Below, piece by piece: positions 15,913-24,174 of a DNA stretch of 64,000 nt (position 1 is the first letter of the stretch; every line of letters begins with the position of its first letter). The DNA is from UBA12545 sp051024685 (GTDB lineage: Bacteria; Bacillota; DSM-521; Neomoorellales; Neomoorellaceae). Position numbers and translations under genes: made by a program. Below the pieces are notes generated by a model that saw only the letters and a list, made by a program, of their open reading frames with translations, searched no databases and was not told the origin of the DNA. The DNA is taken from NCBI GenBank assembly GCA_051024685.1, contig JAZHPA010000004.1, positions 55,922 through 119,921 of the forward strand. The letters are read 5' to 3'.

Positions 15913-16887
15913 TTAAATTACCTCCATTATCTGTACGGCCCTTTTCTTCCCTACCAGCCCCGCCTGAACTCTAAACTTGGGGTAACCGTCCACATAAAGT
16001 TCGAGGTCATCCTGTATACTACGGTCTAAAGTAATAACGTCTCCTACCTGCAGTTGCAAAAAGTCCCTTACTTTTAGGCGGGCGCGCCCGCAGTAGGCTA
16101 TCAATTCTACCGGTACTTCAAGCAAAATTTTCGTTAGACCTTCCCGGAAGCCGACGCCTTCCTCAGCCTCCCCCAGGCCCGCAAACCACTGGGTGGCCGA
16201 AAGGCGAGAAATGACAGGTTCCAGGAGCATATAGGGCAGGCAAATATTAATTAAACCGTCACTCTGGCCCACCGTAGTGGCCAGAGTTACTACGGCCACG
16301 ATCTCATTAGGAGAAACGATCTGTACAAACTGCGGGTTGGTCTCCATGGACTCTAGTTTAGGAGTAACCGGATAGGCGTCGGCCCAAACATAGCTAAGGT
16401 GCTCCAGTATCCTGCCGTTTAACCGCCGCAGTACATGGAGCTCAATCTCGGTGAGTTCCCGCCTTCGTACGGGTGTTTCCCCCCGCCCGCCGAAAAGTAA
16501 ATCAATGATGGGGAAAACAAAGGCCAGATTCGTTTCCAGCAATGCCGTCCCTTTTAAAGGCTCCAGGGTAAACAGGGACAATAGGGTGGGCGTGGGGAGG
16601 GAAACAATGAAGTCCTCGTAAGTCATCTGCTCCACCGAGGCAATCTTAACCTGGATATTGGCGCGCAAATAGGCTGAGAGAAAATTGCCCACCAGGCGGC
16701 CGTAGTTCTCGTGGATCATGTAAAGGGTGCGCAGGTGCTCTTTAGACAGCTTGTTGGGCCGGCGGAAATCGTATTTCTTAGCCTTAACCTCCAGCTTTTC
16801 CTCGCTTAATTCTTCCGCCTTGATTTCTCCGCTGCTCAGGGCAGCAAGGAGCGCATCGATTTCGGCCTGGGATAAAACTTCAGCCAT
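15913..16887 (-). CDS. fliM: Flagellar motor switch protein FliM
   Basis: 324 residues: an N-terminal EIDALL-type CheY-P binding segment (LSQAEIDALLAAL), a CheC-like middle domain without phosphatase residues (about 45-230) and a C-terminal SpoA domain (about 245-322). FliM forms the middle of the C-ring and controls rotation direction when bound by CheY-P. It abuts fliY with no intergenic gap and follows cheY by 16 bp. Confidence 0.96.
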   Translation of the reverse strand: MAEVLSQAEIDALLAALSSGEIKAEELSEEKLEVKAKKYDFRRPNKLSKEHLRTLYMIHENYGRLVGNFLSAYLRANIQVKIASVEQMTYEDFIVSLPTPTLLSLFTLEPLKGTALLETNLAFVFPIIDLLFGGRGETPVRRRELTEIELHVLRRLNGRILEHLSYVWADAYPVTPKLESMETNPQFVQIVSPNEIVAVVTLATTVGQSDGLINICLPYMLLEPVISRLSATQWFAGLGEAEEGVGFREGLTKILLEVPVELIAYCGRARLKVRDFLQLQVGDVITLDRSIQDDLELYVDGYPKFRVQAGLVGKKRAVQIMEVI

Positions 16888-16903
16888 AAACTCTACTCCT
16901 TCT

Positions 16904-17266
16904 TCAACCTAAAACCTTCTTTAAGGCCTGCAGCACCCGTTCCTGTTGAAAAGGCTTGACAATAAAATCCTTGGCCCCCGCCTGAATAGCTTCCATGACC
17001 ATCAGCTGCTGGCCCATGGCGCTGCACATTATAATTTTAGCCTCAGGATCCATCTTCCTGATGGCCTTAACGGCGGCAATGCCGTCCATCTCGGGCATGG
17101 TGATGTCCATGGTCACTACATCGGGCTTGAGTTCCTGGTAAAGCTCTACGGCTCTCGCACCGTTTTCCGCCTCCCCGGCCACCTCATAGCCGTTCTTGGT
17201 AAGGATGTCTTTAATCATCATGCGCATGAAGGCTGCATCGTCCACCACTAAAACTCTCTTCCCCAT
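16904..17266 (-). CDS. cheY: Chemotaxis response regulator CheY
   Basis: A 120-residue receiver domain with Asp9-Asp10, phospho-acceptor Asp54 in TMDITMPEMDG and Lys104 in VKPF. It is very close to the CheY/CheY-III type found next to fliM-fliY in Firmicutes. It is phosphorylated by CheA and, as CheY-P, binds FliM/FliY. It is more conventional than the che2 CheY at 6587-6979. Confidence 0.95.
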   Translation of the reverse strand: MGKRVLVVDDAAFMRMMIKDILTKNGYEVAGEAENGARAVELYQELKPDVVTMDITMPEMDGIAAVKAIRKMDPEAKIIMCSAMGQQLMVMEAIQAGAKDFIVKPFQQERVLQALKKVLG

Positions 17267-17312
17267 GCCAAAACCTCCTTGGCCGAAAAGTACCCATAAG
17301 TTTCTTGGCAGG

Positions 17313-17936
17313 CTATGTTCCCGTGACTAAGCCTAACGCCTCGAGTATTACGTTGAGGGACTCCCCTTCCGGGATAAGGAAGAAATGCCCGTTAATTATT
17401 ACCTCTGCGTCATAAAACTGGGTCTCAATGACCAAAGCGCGGTCGGCAAAATACCCCCCTTCTAAAAAGGCGGAGCTCAGGACGGCCCCCAGCATGTCAA
17501 AGGCAAAGGCCGGGACTGAGGGAATAAATTCTAAACGGCAAAAATCGGAAAACGCGTTGAGAAAGGAACCCGTCAAAATGTTGCCCACTTCGGTTAAAAC
17601 GGAAATCCCCATATCGTCTAAGGCTTTGGTTGTACCCAGGGGCTTGCCCAGTAAAAAGTCTACCAAGTAAAAGGCGCTCTCCTGGGTAAGGAGCAAGAAG
17701 ATTTTGCCGGGCGCCTTTCCGGAAAGGTTGAACTCTACACAGGTTACCGGGTCTTCTTCGTGACCCACCAGGCCTGCAATTTCCGCCAGGGGCAAGACCC
17801 CGGCCCGCGGAACGCTCATACCAATACGCCGGTTAAGCATGTTGGCCAGGGCGGTGGCCGCATTCCCGGCGCCGATATTGCCTATTTCCTTAAGAACGTC
17901 CAGGTGAAAGGCATTCAAATGTTCCCATGCTTCCAC
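17313..17936 (-). CDS. cheC: CheY-P phosphatase CheC
   Basis: 207 residues with both CheC active-site helices: KEIGNIGAGNAATAL (Glu17/Asn20) and TEVGNILTGSF near residue 113. It hydrolyses CheY-P and binds CheD for feedback. GTG start. It lies between cheR and cheY, in the same cluster as cheD. Confidence 0.94.
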   Translation of the reverse strand: MEAWEHLNAFHLDVLKEIGNIGAGNAATALANMLNRRIGMSVPRAGVLPLAEIAGLVGHEEDPVTCVEFNLSGKAPGKIFLLLTQESAFYLVDFLLGKPLGTTKALDDMGISVLTEVGNILTGSFLNAFSDFCRLEFIPSVPAFAFDMLGAVLSSAFLEGGYFADRALVIETQFYDAEVIINGHFFLIPEGESLNVILEALGLVTGT

Positions 17937-17938
17937 GT

Positions 17939-18715
17939 TTACCCCTCCTCCGGCCGGCGGTAAAACCAGGGTGAAAGCTTCACAAACCCTATCTCCCGGT
18001 ACTGGAAAATGCTTTCGGTGGCCCCGATAAAGAGCACGCCTCCCGGCGCTAGGGCCTGATAAAACTGGCGGTAAAGCCTGTCCTGTACCTCGGAGGTAAA
18101 GTAAATAGTAACGTTGCGGCAGAGAATCAGGTCGTAATCCCGGCCAAAGGGGTCCCTCAACAGATCGTGGTGGCGGAAGGACACCATCCCTTTGATTTCC
18201 TCGCTCAAACAGAAGGCTTCCCCTTCCCTCCGGAAATACCGCCGGAGGCGTTCGGGCGTGACCGCTTGCACCGCACGCGCGGGGTAGGCGGCCCGCCGGG
18301 CCGCCTCCAGGGCACCGGTATCCACATCCGTTGCTTCGATATGGTGCCTGGTGGAAGGTGTCAATTCTTTGAGAATAATGGCTACCGAATAGGGCTCCGG
18401 GCCGTCGGCGCAGGCTGCGCTCCAGATTTTAAGGATTTTCCGCTTGCGCAGAAGCTCGGGCAAAATATCTTTTTCCAATCGCTGAAAAATATCCGGGTTA
18501 CGAAAAAATTCCGAGACGTTGATGGTTATCTTGTCTACAAACCTCTGCCACACCTGGGATTCGGCCTTAAGCAGGCGCCACAATTCATCGTAACTGCCTA
18601 CGCTAAGTGCATTCATCAAGCTTTCAATCCGCCGTTTGAGCTGGGGTTCCTTGTAGCCCTCCAGGTAAAGTCCAAAATGGCGGTACACCCTCTGCTTAAA
18701 TTCTTGAAAATCCAT
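17939..18715 (-). CDS. cheR: CheR receptor methyltransferase (flagellar cluster)
   Basis: 258 residues with the N-terminal CheR domain and a SAM-binding domain (WSAACADGPEPYSVAIIL near 97, ATDVDTGAL near 126, LCRNVTIYF near 200). It methylates MCP glutamates. The SAM motif reads CADGPEP rather than the usual CSxGxEp, a conservative change. ATG start, 12 bp after cheD and overlapping no neighbour. Confidence 0.94.
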   Translation of the reverse strand: MDFQEFKQRVYRHFGLYLEGYKEPQLKRRIESLMNALSVGSYDELWRLLKAESQVWQRFVDKITINVSEFFRNPDIFQRLEKDILPELLRKRKILKIWSAACADGPEPYSVAIILKELTPSTRHHIEATDVDTGALEAARRAAYPARAVQAVTPERLRRYFRREGEAFCLSEEIKGMVSFRHHDLLRDPFGRDYDLILCRNVTIYFTSEVQDRLYRQFYQALAPGGVLFIGATESIFQYREIGFVKLSPWFYRRPEEG

Positions 18716-18727
18716 GACTTCCTCCGG

Positions 18728-19213
18728 CTAAATTTCCTTTAAGGGACGCCCGATGGCCCGGATATAGACCTTGCCGTTGCTGGTGTCCAAAATCATGGTC
18801 CGGCCGTAGTTGCCCCCGGTATCCTGGGCCAGGACCGGGATGCCCAGTTCCTGCAACACGTTGTACGTAGCCGCCACATTGCGCTCACCGATATTGAGAT
18901 TAAGCAGGCGCCGGTCGGCGGAGGCAAACATTTGAGCCCCGCCTGCTATCTTCGCCACCAGGCTGCTTTGCCTGGCACCTTGCTTTAGCATTCCTTCCAA
19001 CAAGTCGGGTATGGCCAAGTCCGCAAACTTGGCTCGATTGGTAATTTCCTGGAATTGACTGCTGTCCGGCAGCATAATATGGGCCAGGCCGCCTATGAAA
19101 GTACGTCCATCAAAGATGGCGATTCCTACACAGGAACCCAATCCCAGCGTAATCAACCGTTGCGGCTGCCGGGCAATCTTCCATTCCCCTATTCCAACTT
19201 TTACTTCTTCCAC
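18728..19213 (-). CDS. cheD: Chemoreceptor glutamine deamidase CheD
   Basis: 161 residues with the catalytic Cys in GLGSCVGIAI (about residue 28) and His in GGLAHIMLP (about 45). It deamidates receptor glutamines and is regulated through CheC. GTG start with AGGAG 10 nt upstream. It is the first gene behind the internal promoter at 19256-19284 and begins the cheD-cheR-cheC-cheY-fliM-fliY block. Confidence 0.95.
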   Translation of the reverse strand: MEEVKVGIGEWKIARQPQRLITLGLGSCVGIAIFDGRTFIGGLAHIMLPDSSQFQEITNRAKFADLAIPDLLEGMLKQGARQSSLVAKIAGGAQMFASADRRLLNLNIGERNVAATYNVLQELGIPVLAQDTGGNYGRTMILDTSNGKVYIRAIGRPLKEI

Positions 19214-19255
19214 TGCTATGTACTCCTAATGAGGGTATTATGTCTAATAATCCAT

Positions 19256-19284
19256 ATTTTAGCACGGGTGCGGGGGCTTTACAA
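19256..19284 (-). promoter_or_regulatory. Sigma-A promoter upstream of cheD
   Basis: Minus strand TTGTAA, 17-bp spacer, TAAAAT, with the extended TG element (TGCTAAAAT). It lies 43 bp upstream of the cheD start and would allow transcription of the chemotaxis/switch block independently of the upstream flagellar genes. Confidence 0.6.
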
Positions 19285-19305
19285 TCCAAACCCGAACTAA
19301 ACCTT

Positions 19306-19327
19306 TAGCCGGGCTCGCGTCCGGCTA
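19306..19327. other. Hairpin between flgG and cheD
   Basis: TAGCCGG/CCGGCTA stem of 7 bp with an 8-nt loop, without a T-run on either strand. It lies in the 172-bp gap behind flgG and upstream of the cheD promoter; it may be a weak or processing hairpin. Confidence 0.35.
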
Positions 19328-19385
19328 CCCCTTGGCGTTAATTACCCCTTTAAAGCCGGGACGCCCCGCCCAGAAGACCCTCCCC

Positions 19386-20162
19386 TTAGCGCCGCAAATT
19401 GTTGGCCATGCCCCACATCTCGTCGGCCACCCTGGCGGCCAAGGAGTTGCTCGTGTAAACCCGCTGGGCGAGGAACATCTTGGTTAGGGCTTCGGCCATT
19501 TCTACATTGGCTGCCTCCAGGTAACCCGGCACCAAATATCCGCTCCCTCCTTGACCCGGCTCCACCGCAACAGGATTACCGCTCGCCGGGGTAACGCGGA
19601 AGAGATTGTTCCCTAGGGCCTCCAACCCGCGGGGGTTGGAAACAAGGTATACTTCTATTTGCCCTAATAGGGTTTCCCCCTCACCCTCCCCACCGGCCAG
19701 TACCCTGCCGTCACGGTCGAATCTTACCCGGTCCTCCCCGGCGCCTACAACTATGTGGGGAAGTAACCGGTAGCCGGAGCTACTGTGTATGATTTGCCCG
19801 GAATCGTTAACGTGAAAGGCACCGTCCCGGGTGAGGTAAAGCCCCCCGTCCGGCCCTTCCACCGCCAGGAAACCTCGACCCTGAACGGCCAAGTGCAGGG
19901 GATTCCCGGTCTCCACCAGAGGACCCTGGCTGAAATCCTTTTCGGCTGCCGCCAGCCGTACGCCGGAGCCTATGGCGGGTTCCTCCGGGCGGCTAACCGG
20001 CATACCCCGCTCCTCTACCGCCCGGTAAACCAGGTCAGCAAAGGCTGCAGAACTCTTCTTATAACCCGGCGTATTTACATTGGCCAGGTCATGGGCCAGA
20101 AGGTCCACCTGGGCCGTTTGGGCCGCCATTCCGCTGGCACTGTTCCATAAGGCGCGTATCAT
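19386..20162 (-). CDS. flgG: Flagellar rod protein FlgG
   Basis: 258 residues with the axial-protein N-terminus (ASGMAAQTAQVDLLAHDLANVNTPGYKK) and the C-terminal heptad helix (EALTKMFLAQRVYTSNSLAARVADEM). It is the more C-terminal-typical of two paralogous rod proteins here. Builds the distal rod outside the membrane through the flagellar export gate. It is 25 bp after flgF. Confidence 0.88.
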   Translation of the reverse strand: MIRALWNSASGMAAQTAQVDLLAHDLANVNTPGYKKSSAAFADLVYRAVEERGMPVSRPEEPAIGSGVRLAAAEKDFSQGPLVETGNPLHLAVQGRGFLAVEGPDGGLYLTRDGAFHVNDSGQIIHSSSGYRLLPHIVVGAGEDRVRFDRDGRVLAGGEGEGETLLGQIEVYLVSNPRGLEALGNNLFRVTPASGNPVAVEPGQGGSGYLVPGYLEAANVEMAEALTKMFLAQRVYTSNSLAARVADEMWGMANNLRR

Positions 20163-20187
20163 TTAGCCACCCCCCGGATCCTGGATC

Positions 20188-20952
20188 CTAGCGCAGGGAC
20201 CCGACTTCATTAACGCATTTGCCCAACAGTTCGTCCTGGACCTGGATAACCTTCTGCCCCGCCTCATAGGCCCGCAGGGCCGCCAGCATATTTACTATTT
20301 CATTTACGGCATTAAGGTTAGACTTCTCCAGAAAGCCTTGTTTCACCTCCGCTACAGCGACCGCCTGGGGAGGTAAGCCGGGAGGCGCGGTAAACAAAAG
20401 GCCCTCCCCCCGCTCCAGCTGACGGGGGTCGTCAAAAGTTACCACCAGGAGGCGATCCACCAGGGTACCGCCAACCCACACCCCACCCTGGCTATCAATT
20501 TGCCACTCTTCCTCCCCCACCACCACCGGCCCGTTCTGCCCTAAAACGGGAAAACCGTCCTGGGTCTGTAAGGAACCGCCGGGCCCCAGCGTAAAATTCC
20601 CGTTGCGGGTGTAGCGGGTCTCACCCTCTACCAGCACGGCAAAAAACGCCGGTGGGCTCCCCGGCCTGTCCACCAGGGCTAGGTCGGTCGGACGGCCCGT
20701 TTCCTCCAAAGGGCCTGGAGAAAAGTCCGTTACCAATTCGTCCACCAGCACCCCGGGGCTGAAAGGCCCGATGGGCGTGCCCGGCGCCCCGGCTTCTATC
20801 CTGGCCAGGAGTAGTTCCAGGAAAGAACGCTGGGGAACCGTTTCTGCCTTGAAGCCGGCCGTGGAGGCATTAGCCAGGTTATGGCTGATGACCTCCTGGC
20901 GCATCTGCTGGGCCACCATACCTGTAGCCGCCAAATGCAGGCCTCGCAACAT
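20188..20952 (-). CDS. flgF: Flagellar basal-body rod protein FlgF
   Basis: 254 residues. N-terminal rod motif (MLRGLHLAATGMVAQQ...SHNLANASTAGFK) and C-terminal EIVNMLAALRAYEAGQKVIQVQDELL, as in FlgF/FlgG proteins. The assignment as proximal rod FlgF is by order and relative similarity and could be swapped with its neighbour. ATG start. Confidence 0.82.
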   Translation of the reverse strand: MLRGLHLAATGMVAQQMRQEVISHNLANASTAGFKAETVPQRSFLELLLARIEAGAPGTPIGPFSPGVLVDELVTDFSPGPLEETGRPTDLALVDRPGSPPAFFAVLVEGETRYTRNGNFTLGPGGSLQTQDGFPVLGQNGPVVVGEEEWQIDSQGGVWVGGTLVDRLLVVTFDDPRQLERGEGLLFTAPPGLPPQAVAVAEVKQGFLEKSNLNAVNEIVNMLAALRAYEAGQKVIQVQDELLGKCVNEVGSLR

Positions 20953-20974
20953 TTCTCCTTCCTCCCTTCGGTAC

Positions 20975-21388
20975 TCAGTTTGTTAACCGCTCGATTACAC
21001 CTGCTACATCACCCTTGGGCAGATAATGGGAGCCCGCCCTCAGCCTACCTGTAACCCCTGCTCGGCGTACCTCCGCTTCAAAGAGGGCTTTATCCACTAT
21101 GCCTTTTTGCTCCAGGAGGGCCGCAATCTCTTCCAGGGTTGACCCCGGAGGAATGGTAACCAGTACTTCGCCTGTCTCCTTTTCCGGTTCCGGCTGCTCC
21201 GCAGGCGGTGCATCCGGCGTCGTACCAGGCGCCCCGGAATTCAAGGCAAAAGGCACGACCTCCTCCCGAAAAACCATACCGTACTTGCGCGCTTGATTTA
21301 TGATTTCTTCCCGGCTGGGGCCCGGTGAAGGAAATAGAAGGAGCAGAAGCCCTGCCAGCACAAAACCTACTCCCATACCCAGGCCCAC
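20975..21388 (-). CDS. Membrane-anchored MltG/YceG-like N-terminal domain protein
   Basis: A 137-residue protein with one transmembrane segment (GFVLAGLLLLLFP), a Pro/Glu-rich linker and a C-terminal 60-residue module (VTIPPGSTLEEIAALLEQKG...AGSHYLPKGD) resembling the LysM-like subdomain of endolytic transglycosylase MltG. The catalytic domain of MltG (about 200 further residues) is absent, so it is unlikely to cleave peptidoglycan by itself. It lies between flgF and a DUF6115-like gene inside the flagellar cluster, and may bind the cell wall near the basal body; this is an inference. The start codon (GTG) is uncertain. Confidence 0.6.
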   Translation of the reverse strand: MGLGMGVGFVLAGLLLLLFPSPGPSREEIINQARKYGMVFREEVVPFALNSGAPGTTPDAPPAEQPEPEKETGEVLVTIPPGSTLEEIAALLEQKGIVDKALFEAEVRRAGVTGRLRAGSHYLPKGDVAGVIERLTN

Positions 21389-21405
21389 CAGGGCCCAATT
21401 AGGCC

Positions 21406-21849
21406 CTACCTGTACCAGCCCTTTGAGCGCCTTAAGTTGAGGATTAATTCTATCTCCCCCTTTCCCCTGCCGAAGCGCTTAGCCACACTCTCCACGCTTT
21501 CCCCTGCATCTACGGCTTGGAGAATGGCATAAAAGGGCACTGCCTCCGCACCCTGCGTACCCTGCAAAAGTCTCTGGGCCTCAAGGGCACCCTGGAGATA
21601 CTGTTGAAAGCTGGGATGGGTCCCGGTCTTCCCACCCGGGAGCTCGGACGCATCCCGACCTTCCTTCTGGCCCGGAAAGGCCCGTTCAACTTTACTTTCT
21701 TCCACCAAGTGGCTTTCACCGCCCGGCTCCGGCAAGGGAGTCGCTCCCCGACCTCGAGGCAAGTCTGCTTCTACTGCTTCCCGTGAACCGCCGGGCAGTC
21801 GGCCTGTGGCCCGCCAGGAAAGGGCTATTAAAATGAAGCCTAAGAGCAA
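21406..21849 (-). CDS. DUF6115-like membrane-anchored protein
   Basis: A 147-residue protein with an N-terminal hydrophobic anchor (LLGFILIALSW), a long low-complexity Gly/Pro/charged linker, and a C-terminal 30-residue HTH-like helix pair (AKRFGRGKGEIELILNLRR). This layout matches the DUF6115 proteins found between fliA and flgF/flgG in many Firmicutes flagellar clusters. Function is unknown. The start is poorly defined (TTG without a good binding site). Confidence 0.6.
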   Translation of the reverse strand: MLLGFILIALSWRATGRLPGGSREAVEADLPRGRGATPLPEPGGESHLVEESKVERAFPGQKEGRDASELPGGKTGTHPSFQQYLQGALEAQRLLQGTQGAEAVPFYAILQAVDAGESVESVAKRFGRGKGEIELILNLRRSKGWYR

Positions 21850-21880
21850 GAAAAGATAAGCCGTAGGGCACTCCCCCCTT

Positions 21881-22639
21881 TTAGAGATAATCGGTCAGGA
21901 GGCGGCGCAGGTTAAGGAGAGCCCGGCCGTGCAGCTGGCATACCCTTGATTCGGATATCCCCAGGACCTTGCCTATTTCCTTTAGGGTCAACCCTTCATA
22001 GTAATACAGGCTCAAAATCAGCCGGTCCCTTTCTTTTAAGGCACCCAAGGCCTGTCTCAGGGCCCTCCGTAGCTCTTCCTGCTCCACGCGTTGCTCCGGT
22101 TCGGGGCTCCGGGGGTCGGCCATAACTTCTCCCCTGCGGACTGTTTCTTCTCCTTCCTCATTGAGCAAAAATTCTTCCAGGGAGATTAGAGCCATTTGAG
22201 CCCCCCGCTCAAGTAAATCCTGCAATTCGCCTATTTCCAACCCGGCCGCTGCCGCCACCTCCTCGTCCCGCGGCTCCACCCCCTGCTCCTGTTCCAGCTT
22301 CCGGTAAACTGCGCTTATCTGCTTCAGTTTCTCTATCAGTGTACGGGGAGCCCAGTGGGCCCGGCGCAAGGCGTCCAGGACCGCACCGCGGATGCGCAGG
22401 GCAGCGAAACTCTCGAAATTGACCCCCCTCGAGGGATCATAGCGGTCGATGGCCTCCAGCAGGCCTACGATCCCGTATCCGATCAGGTCCTCCTGGTCCA
22501 AGAAGGGGGGTGGCTTAACGGCCAGGCGGCCCACGATGTACCTTACCAGCGGCAGATACTTCAAAGCCAGTTCCCGGCGCGCCTGCTCTTCACCCCTATG
22601 GATTAAAGCTTGCCAGAGCTCGCTGTCCTTCACGGCCAT
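21881..22639 (-). CDS. fliA: Flagellar sigma factor FliA (sigma-28/SigD)
   Basis: 252 residues: region 2 (DLIGYGIVGLLEAIDRYDP and FESFAALRIRGAVLD), region 3 (about 110-160) and region 4 with the HTH (LTLKEIGKVLGISESRVCQLHGRAL). It directs RNA polymerase to late flagellar promoters such as the one found upstream of fliD (47651-47677) and is held by the anti-sigma factor FlgM (51890-52168). ATG start, 6 bp after the ycgR stop. Confidence 0.95.
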   Translation of the reverse strand: MAVKDSELWQALIHRGEEQARRELALKYLPLVRYIVGRLAVKPPPFLDQEDLIGYGIVGLLEAIDRYDPSRGVNFESFAALRIRGAVLDALRRAHWAPRTLIEKLKQISAVYRKLEQEQGVEPRDEEVAAAAGLEIGELQDLLERGAQMALISLEEFLLNEEGEETVRRGEVMADPRSPEPEQRVEQEELRRALRQALGALKERDRLILSLYYYEGLTLKEIGKVLGISESRVCQLHGRALLNLRRLLTDYL

Positions 22640-22645
22640 CCGCGT

Positions 22646-23317
22646 CTACCTCTCTTGCCGTCTTTCCTCGCGCAACCGCTGGAAAACAAACTTTACCAGA
22701 CGGTCTTCATCCTTTTCCGCCAGGTTTTCGAAGGCTACTCCCACCTCATAGCGCTCCAGCCGGTCAATGATCCTGGGTGCAACCCGCCTGACGCGGGCCT
22801 TGAGCACGAGAGGCGCTCCCTTCCCGTCGGGAAGGGGCAGGCTCAACAGAAGAAGGCTGTTTACCTCGGGCTTCTCCTTCAGGACCAGCTGGGCACCGCC
22901 GCCGCTCAAATCTACGGTATAACCCTTCCGGTCCAAGACCGGACGGCCCCAAGGCGCCTGGCCGGACCCCTGCTCCTCCGCCAAAGGCGCGTAGCGTATC
23001 TCCAGGGCAACCTTGGCCCGCACAAAACTGCGCTCCTGTATACGTCGGACTTCCTGGGGCCGCCGAAAGTAGTAGAGATAAACCGGGTCAAAGGCCTGTT
23101 TCTGCAGCCTGGTCTCAAACTCGTATTTAGCCTCCGGCGCGGTGACGACGGCCCTAACCTTTTCCCCCACCGTCAGGGCCACCTCGCCGACTTCCGGAGC
23201 CAGAACGGCAAAGTCCTCTTGCCCTACCTCCTGGATTACCGTAGAAAAACCCCGGCCGCTGCTGAGCTGGGTTATGGTGATCTTGCGGTTGACGCGGAGG
23301 AAGGAATGGCGCGGCAT
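22646..23317 (-). CDS. ycgR: PilZ-domain flagellar brake protein (YcgR-like)
   Basis: 223 residues from ATG 23317, whose A overlaps the flhG stop (TAATG). The N-terminal YcgR domain (about 1-95) precedes a PilZ domain with QERSFVR (RxxxR) near 107 and DLSGGG (DxSxxG) near 145, the two c-di-GMP contact motifs. By family, the c-di-GMP-bound form contacts the motor and slows rotation. With the riboswitches at 42.8 and 57.2 kb this is a third c-di-GMP reader in the window. Confidence 0.9.
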   Translation of the reverse strand: MPRHSFLRVNRKITITQLSSGRGFSTVIQEVGQEDFAVLAPEVGEVALTVGEKVRAVVTAPEAKYEFETRLQKQAFDPVYLYYFRRPQEVRRIQERSFVRAKVALEIRYAPLAEEQGSGQAPWGRPVLDRKGYTVDLSGGGAQLVLKEKPEVNSLLLLSLPLPDGKGAPLVLKARVRRVAPRIIDRLERYEVGVAFENLAEKDEDRLVKFVFQRLREERRQER

Positions 23318-24174
23318 TATTTTCTCCCCCTGCTCCCCAAAAGTAGGCTCAAGCGCTGCCAAAACCCGTTCCTGCCCCCCACCGAAGAAGGCGGTGCTCC
23401 GAGCAGACGGGCGGCCACCTCCTCGATGGCCCGGGCTGCCGATGAAGAAGGGTAATGCAGCACCAGCGGTCTTTGCTCCCTCACCGCCAGGCCCACCGCC
23501 CTATCCTCGGGTATGATGCCCAACAGGGAAATCTCCACGGCCAGGAAGCGCCTGGCCGTCGCCTGTAGCCTTGCCGCCGCCTCCCGACCTTCGTCCATAG
23601 CCAGCGCCCTGTTCACCAGCAGGTGGATCCTTACTCCCAGACGGGACAGTCCTTTAATAAGCCCGTAAGCATCCGTCAAGGCTGTGGGTTCCGGCGTGGT
23701 AACGATAATCGCTTCCCCGGCAGCCGCCGCAAAGCTCAGCACGTGGCGGGAGATGCCAGCGCTGGTGTCAATCAAAAAGAAATCCGTTCCCGCCGTTACC
23801 TGGCTCAAGCTCTTGATCAAGTGCTCCCGCTGCTGGTTGGTCAGATCTGCCAACTCCTGGACCCCGGAACCGCCCGGAATAAGGCGCACTCCTGCGGGGC
23901 CTTCAATCACGATTTCTTTAAGATCTTTCTCGCCCCGGACCACCTGGCTCAAATCCCACCGGGGCACCAATCCCAACAAGATGTCCACATTGGCCAGGCC
24001 TAGATCCGCGTCCAGGACCATGACCCGCTTTTTTCTCCGGGCCAGAGCCAGGCTCAAATTCACCACTAAGTTGGTCTTGCCCACCCCTCCTTTGCCGCTG
24101 GCCACGGCCAGGCTCCTTACTCCGTCGGAAGAACTCCCCAGTACCAGCTCACGCAGACGGGCCGCCTGATCCAT
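23317..24174 (-). CDS. flhG: Flagellum number regulator FlhG (MinD-like ATPase)
   Basis: 285 residues. N-terminal DQAARLREL is the FlhF-activating helix; the deviant Walker A GKGGVGKTN lies near residue 27, followed by DADLGLANVD. It is a ParA/MinD-type ATPase that stimulates FlhF GTPase and limits flagellar number and placement. It overlaps flhF by 26 nt and the ycgR start by 1 nt. Confidence 0.95.
   Translation of the reverse strand: MDQAARLRELVLGSSSDGVRSLAVASGKGGVGKTNLVVNLSLALARRKKRVMVLDADLGLANVDILLGLVPRWDLSQVVRGEKDLKEIVIEGPAGVRLIPGGSGVQELADLTNQQREHLIKSLSQVTAGTDFFLIDTSAGISRHVLSFAAAAGEAIIVTTPEPTALTDAYGLIKGLSRLGVRIHLLVNRALAMDEGREAAARLQATARRFLAVEISLLGIIPEDRAVGLAVREQRPLVLHYPSSSAARAIEEVAARLLGAPPSSVGGRNGFWQRLSLLLGSRGRK

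Noticed and set aside
21860..21910. TAAC-N15-ACCGATTA near the fliA end
   Set aside because: Weak match, inside coding sequence, no transcript start expected.
22610..23455. 281-codon plus-strand open frame
   Set aside because: Antisense of ycgR and flhG; low-complexity composition and no conserved motif.
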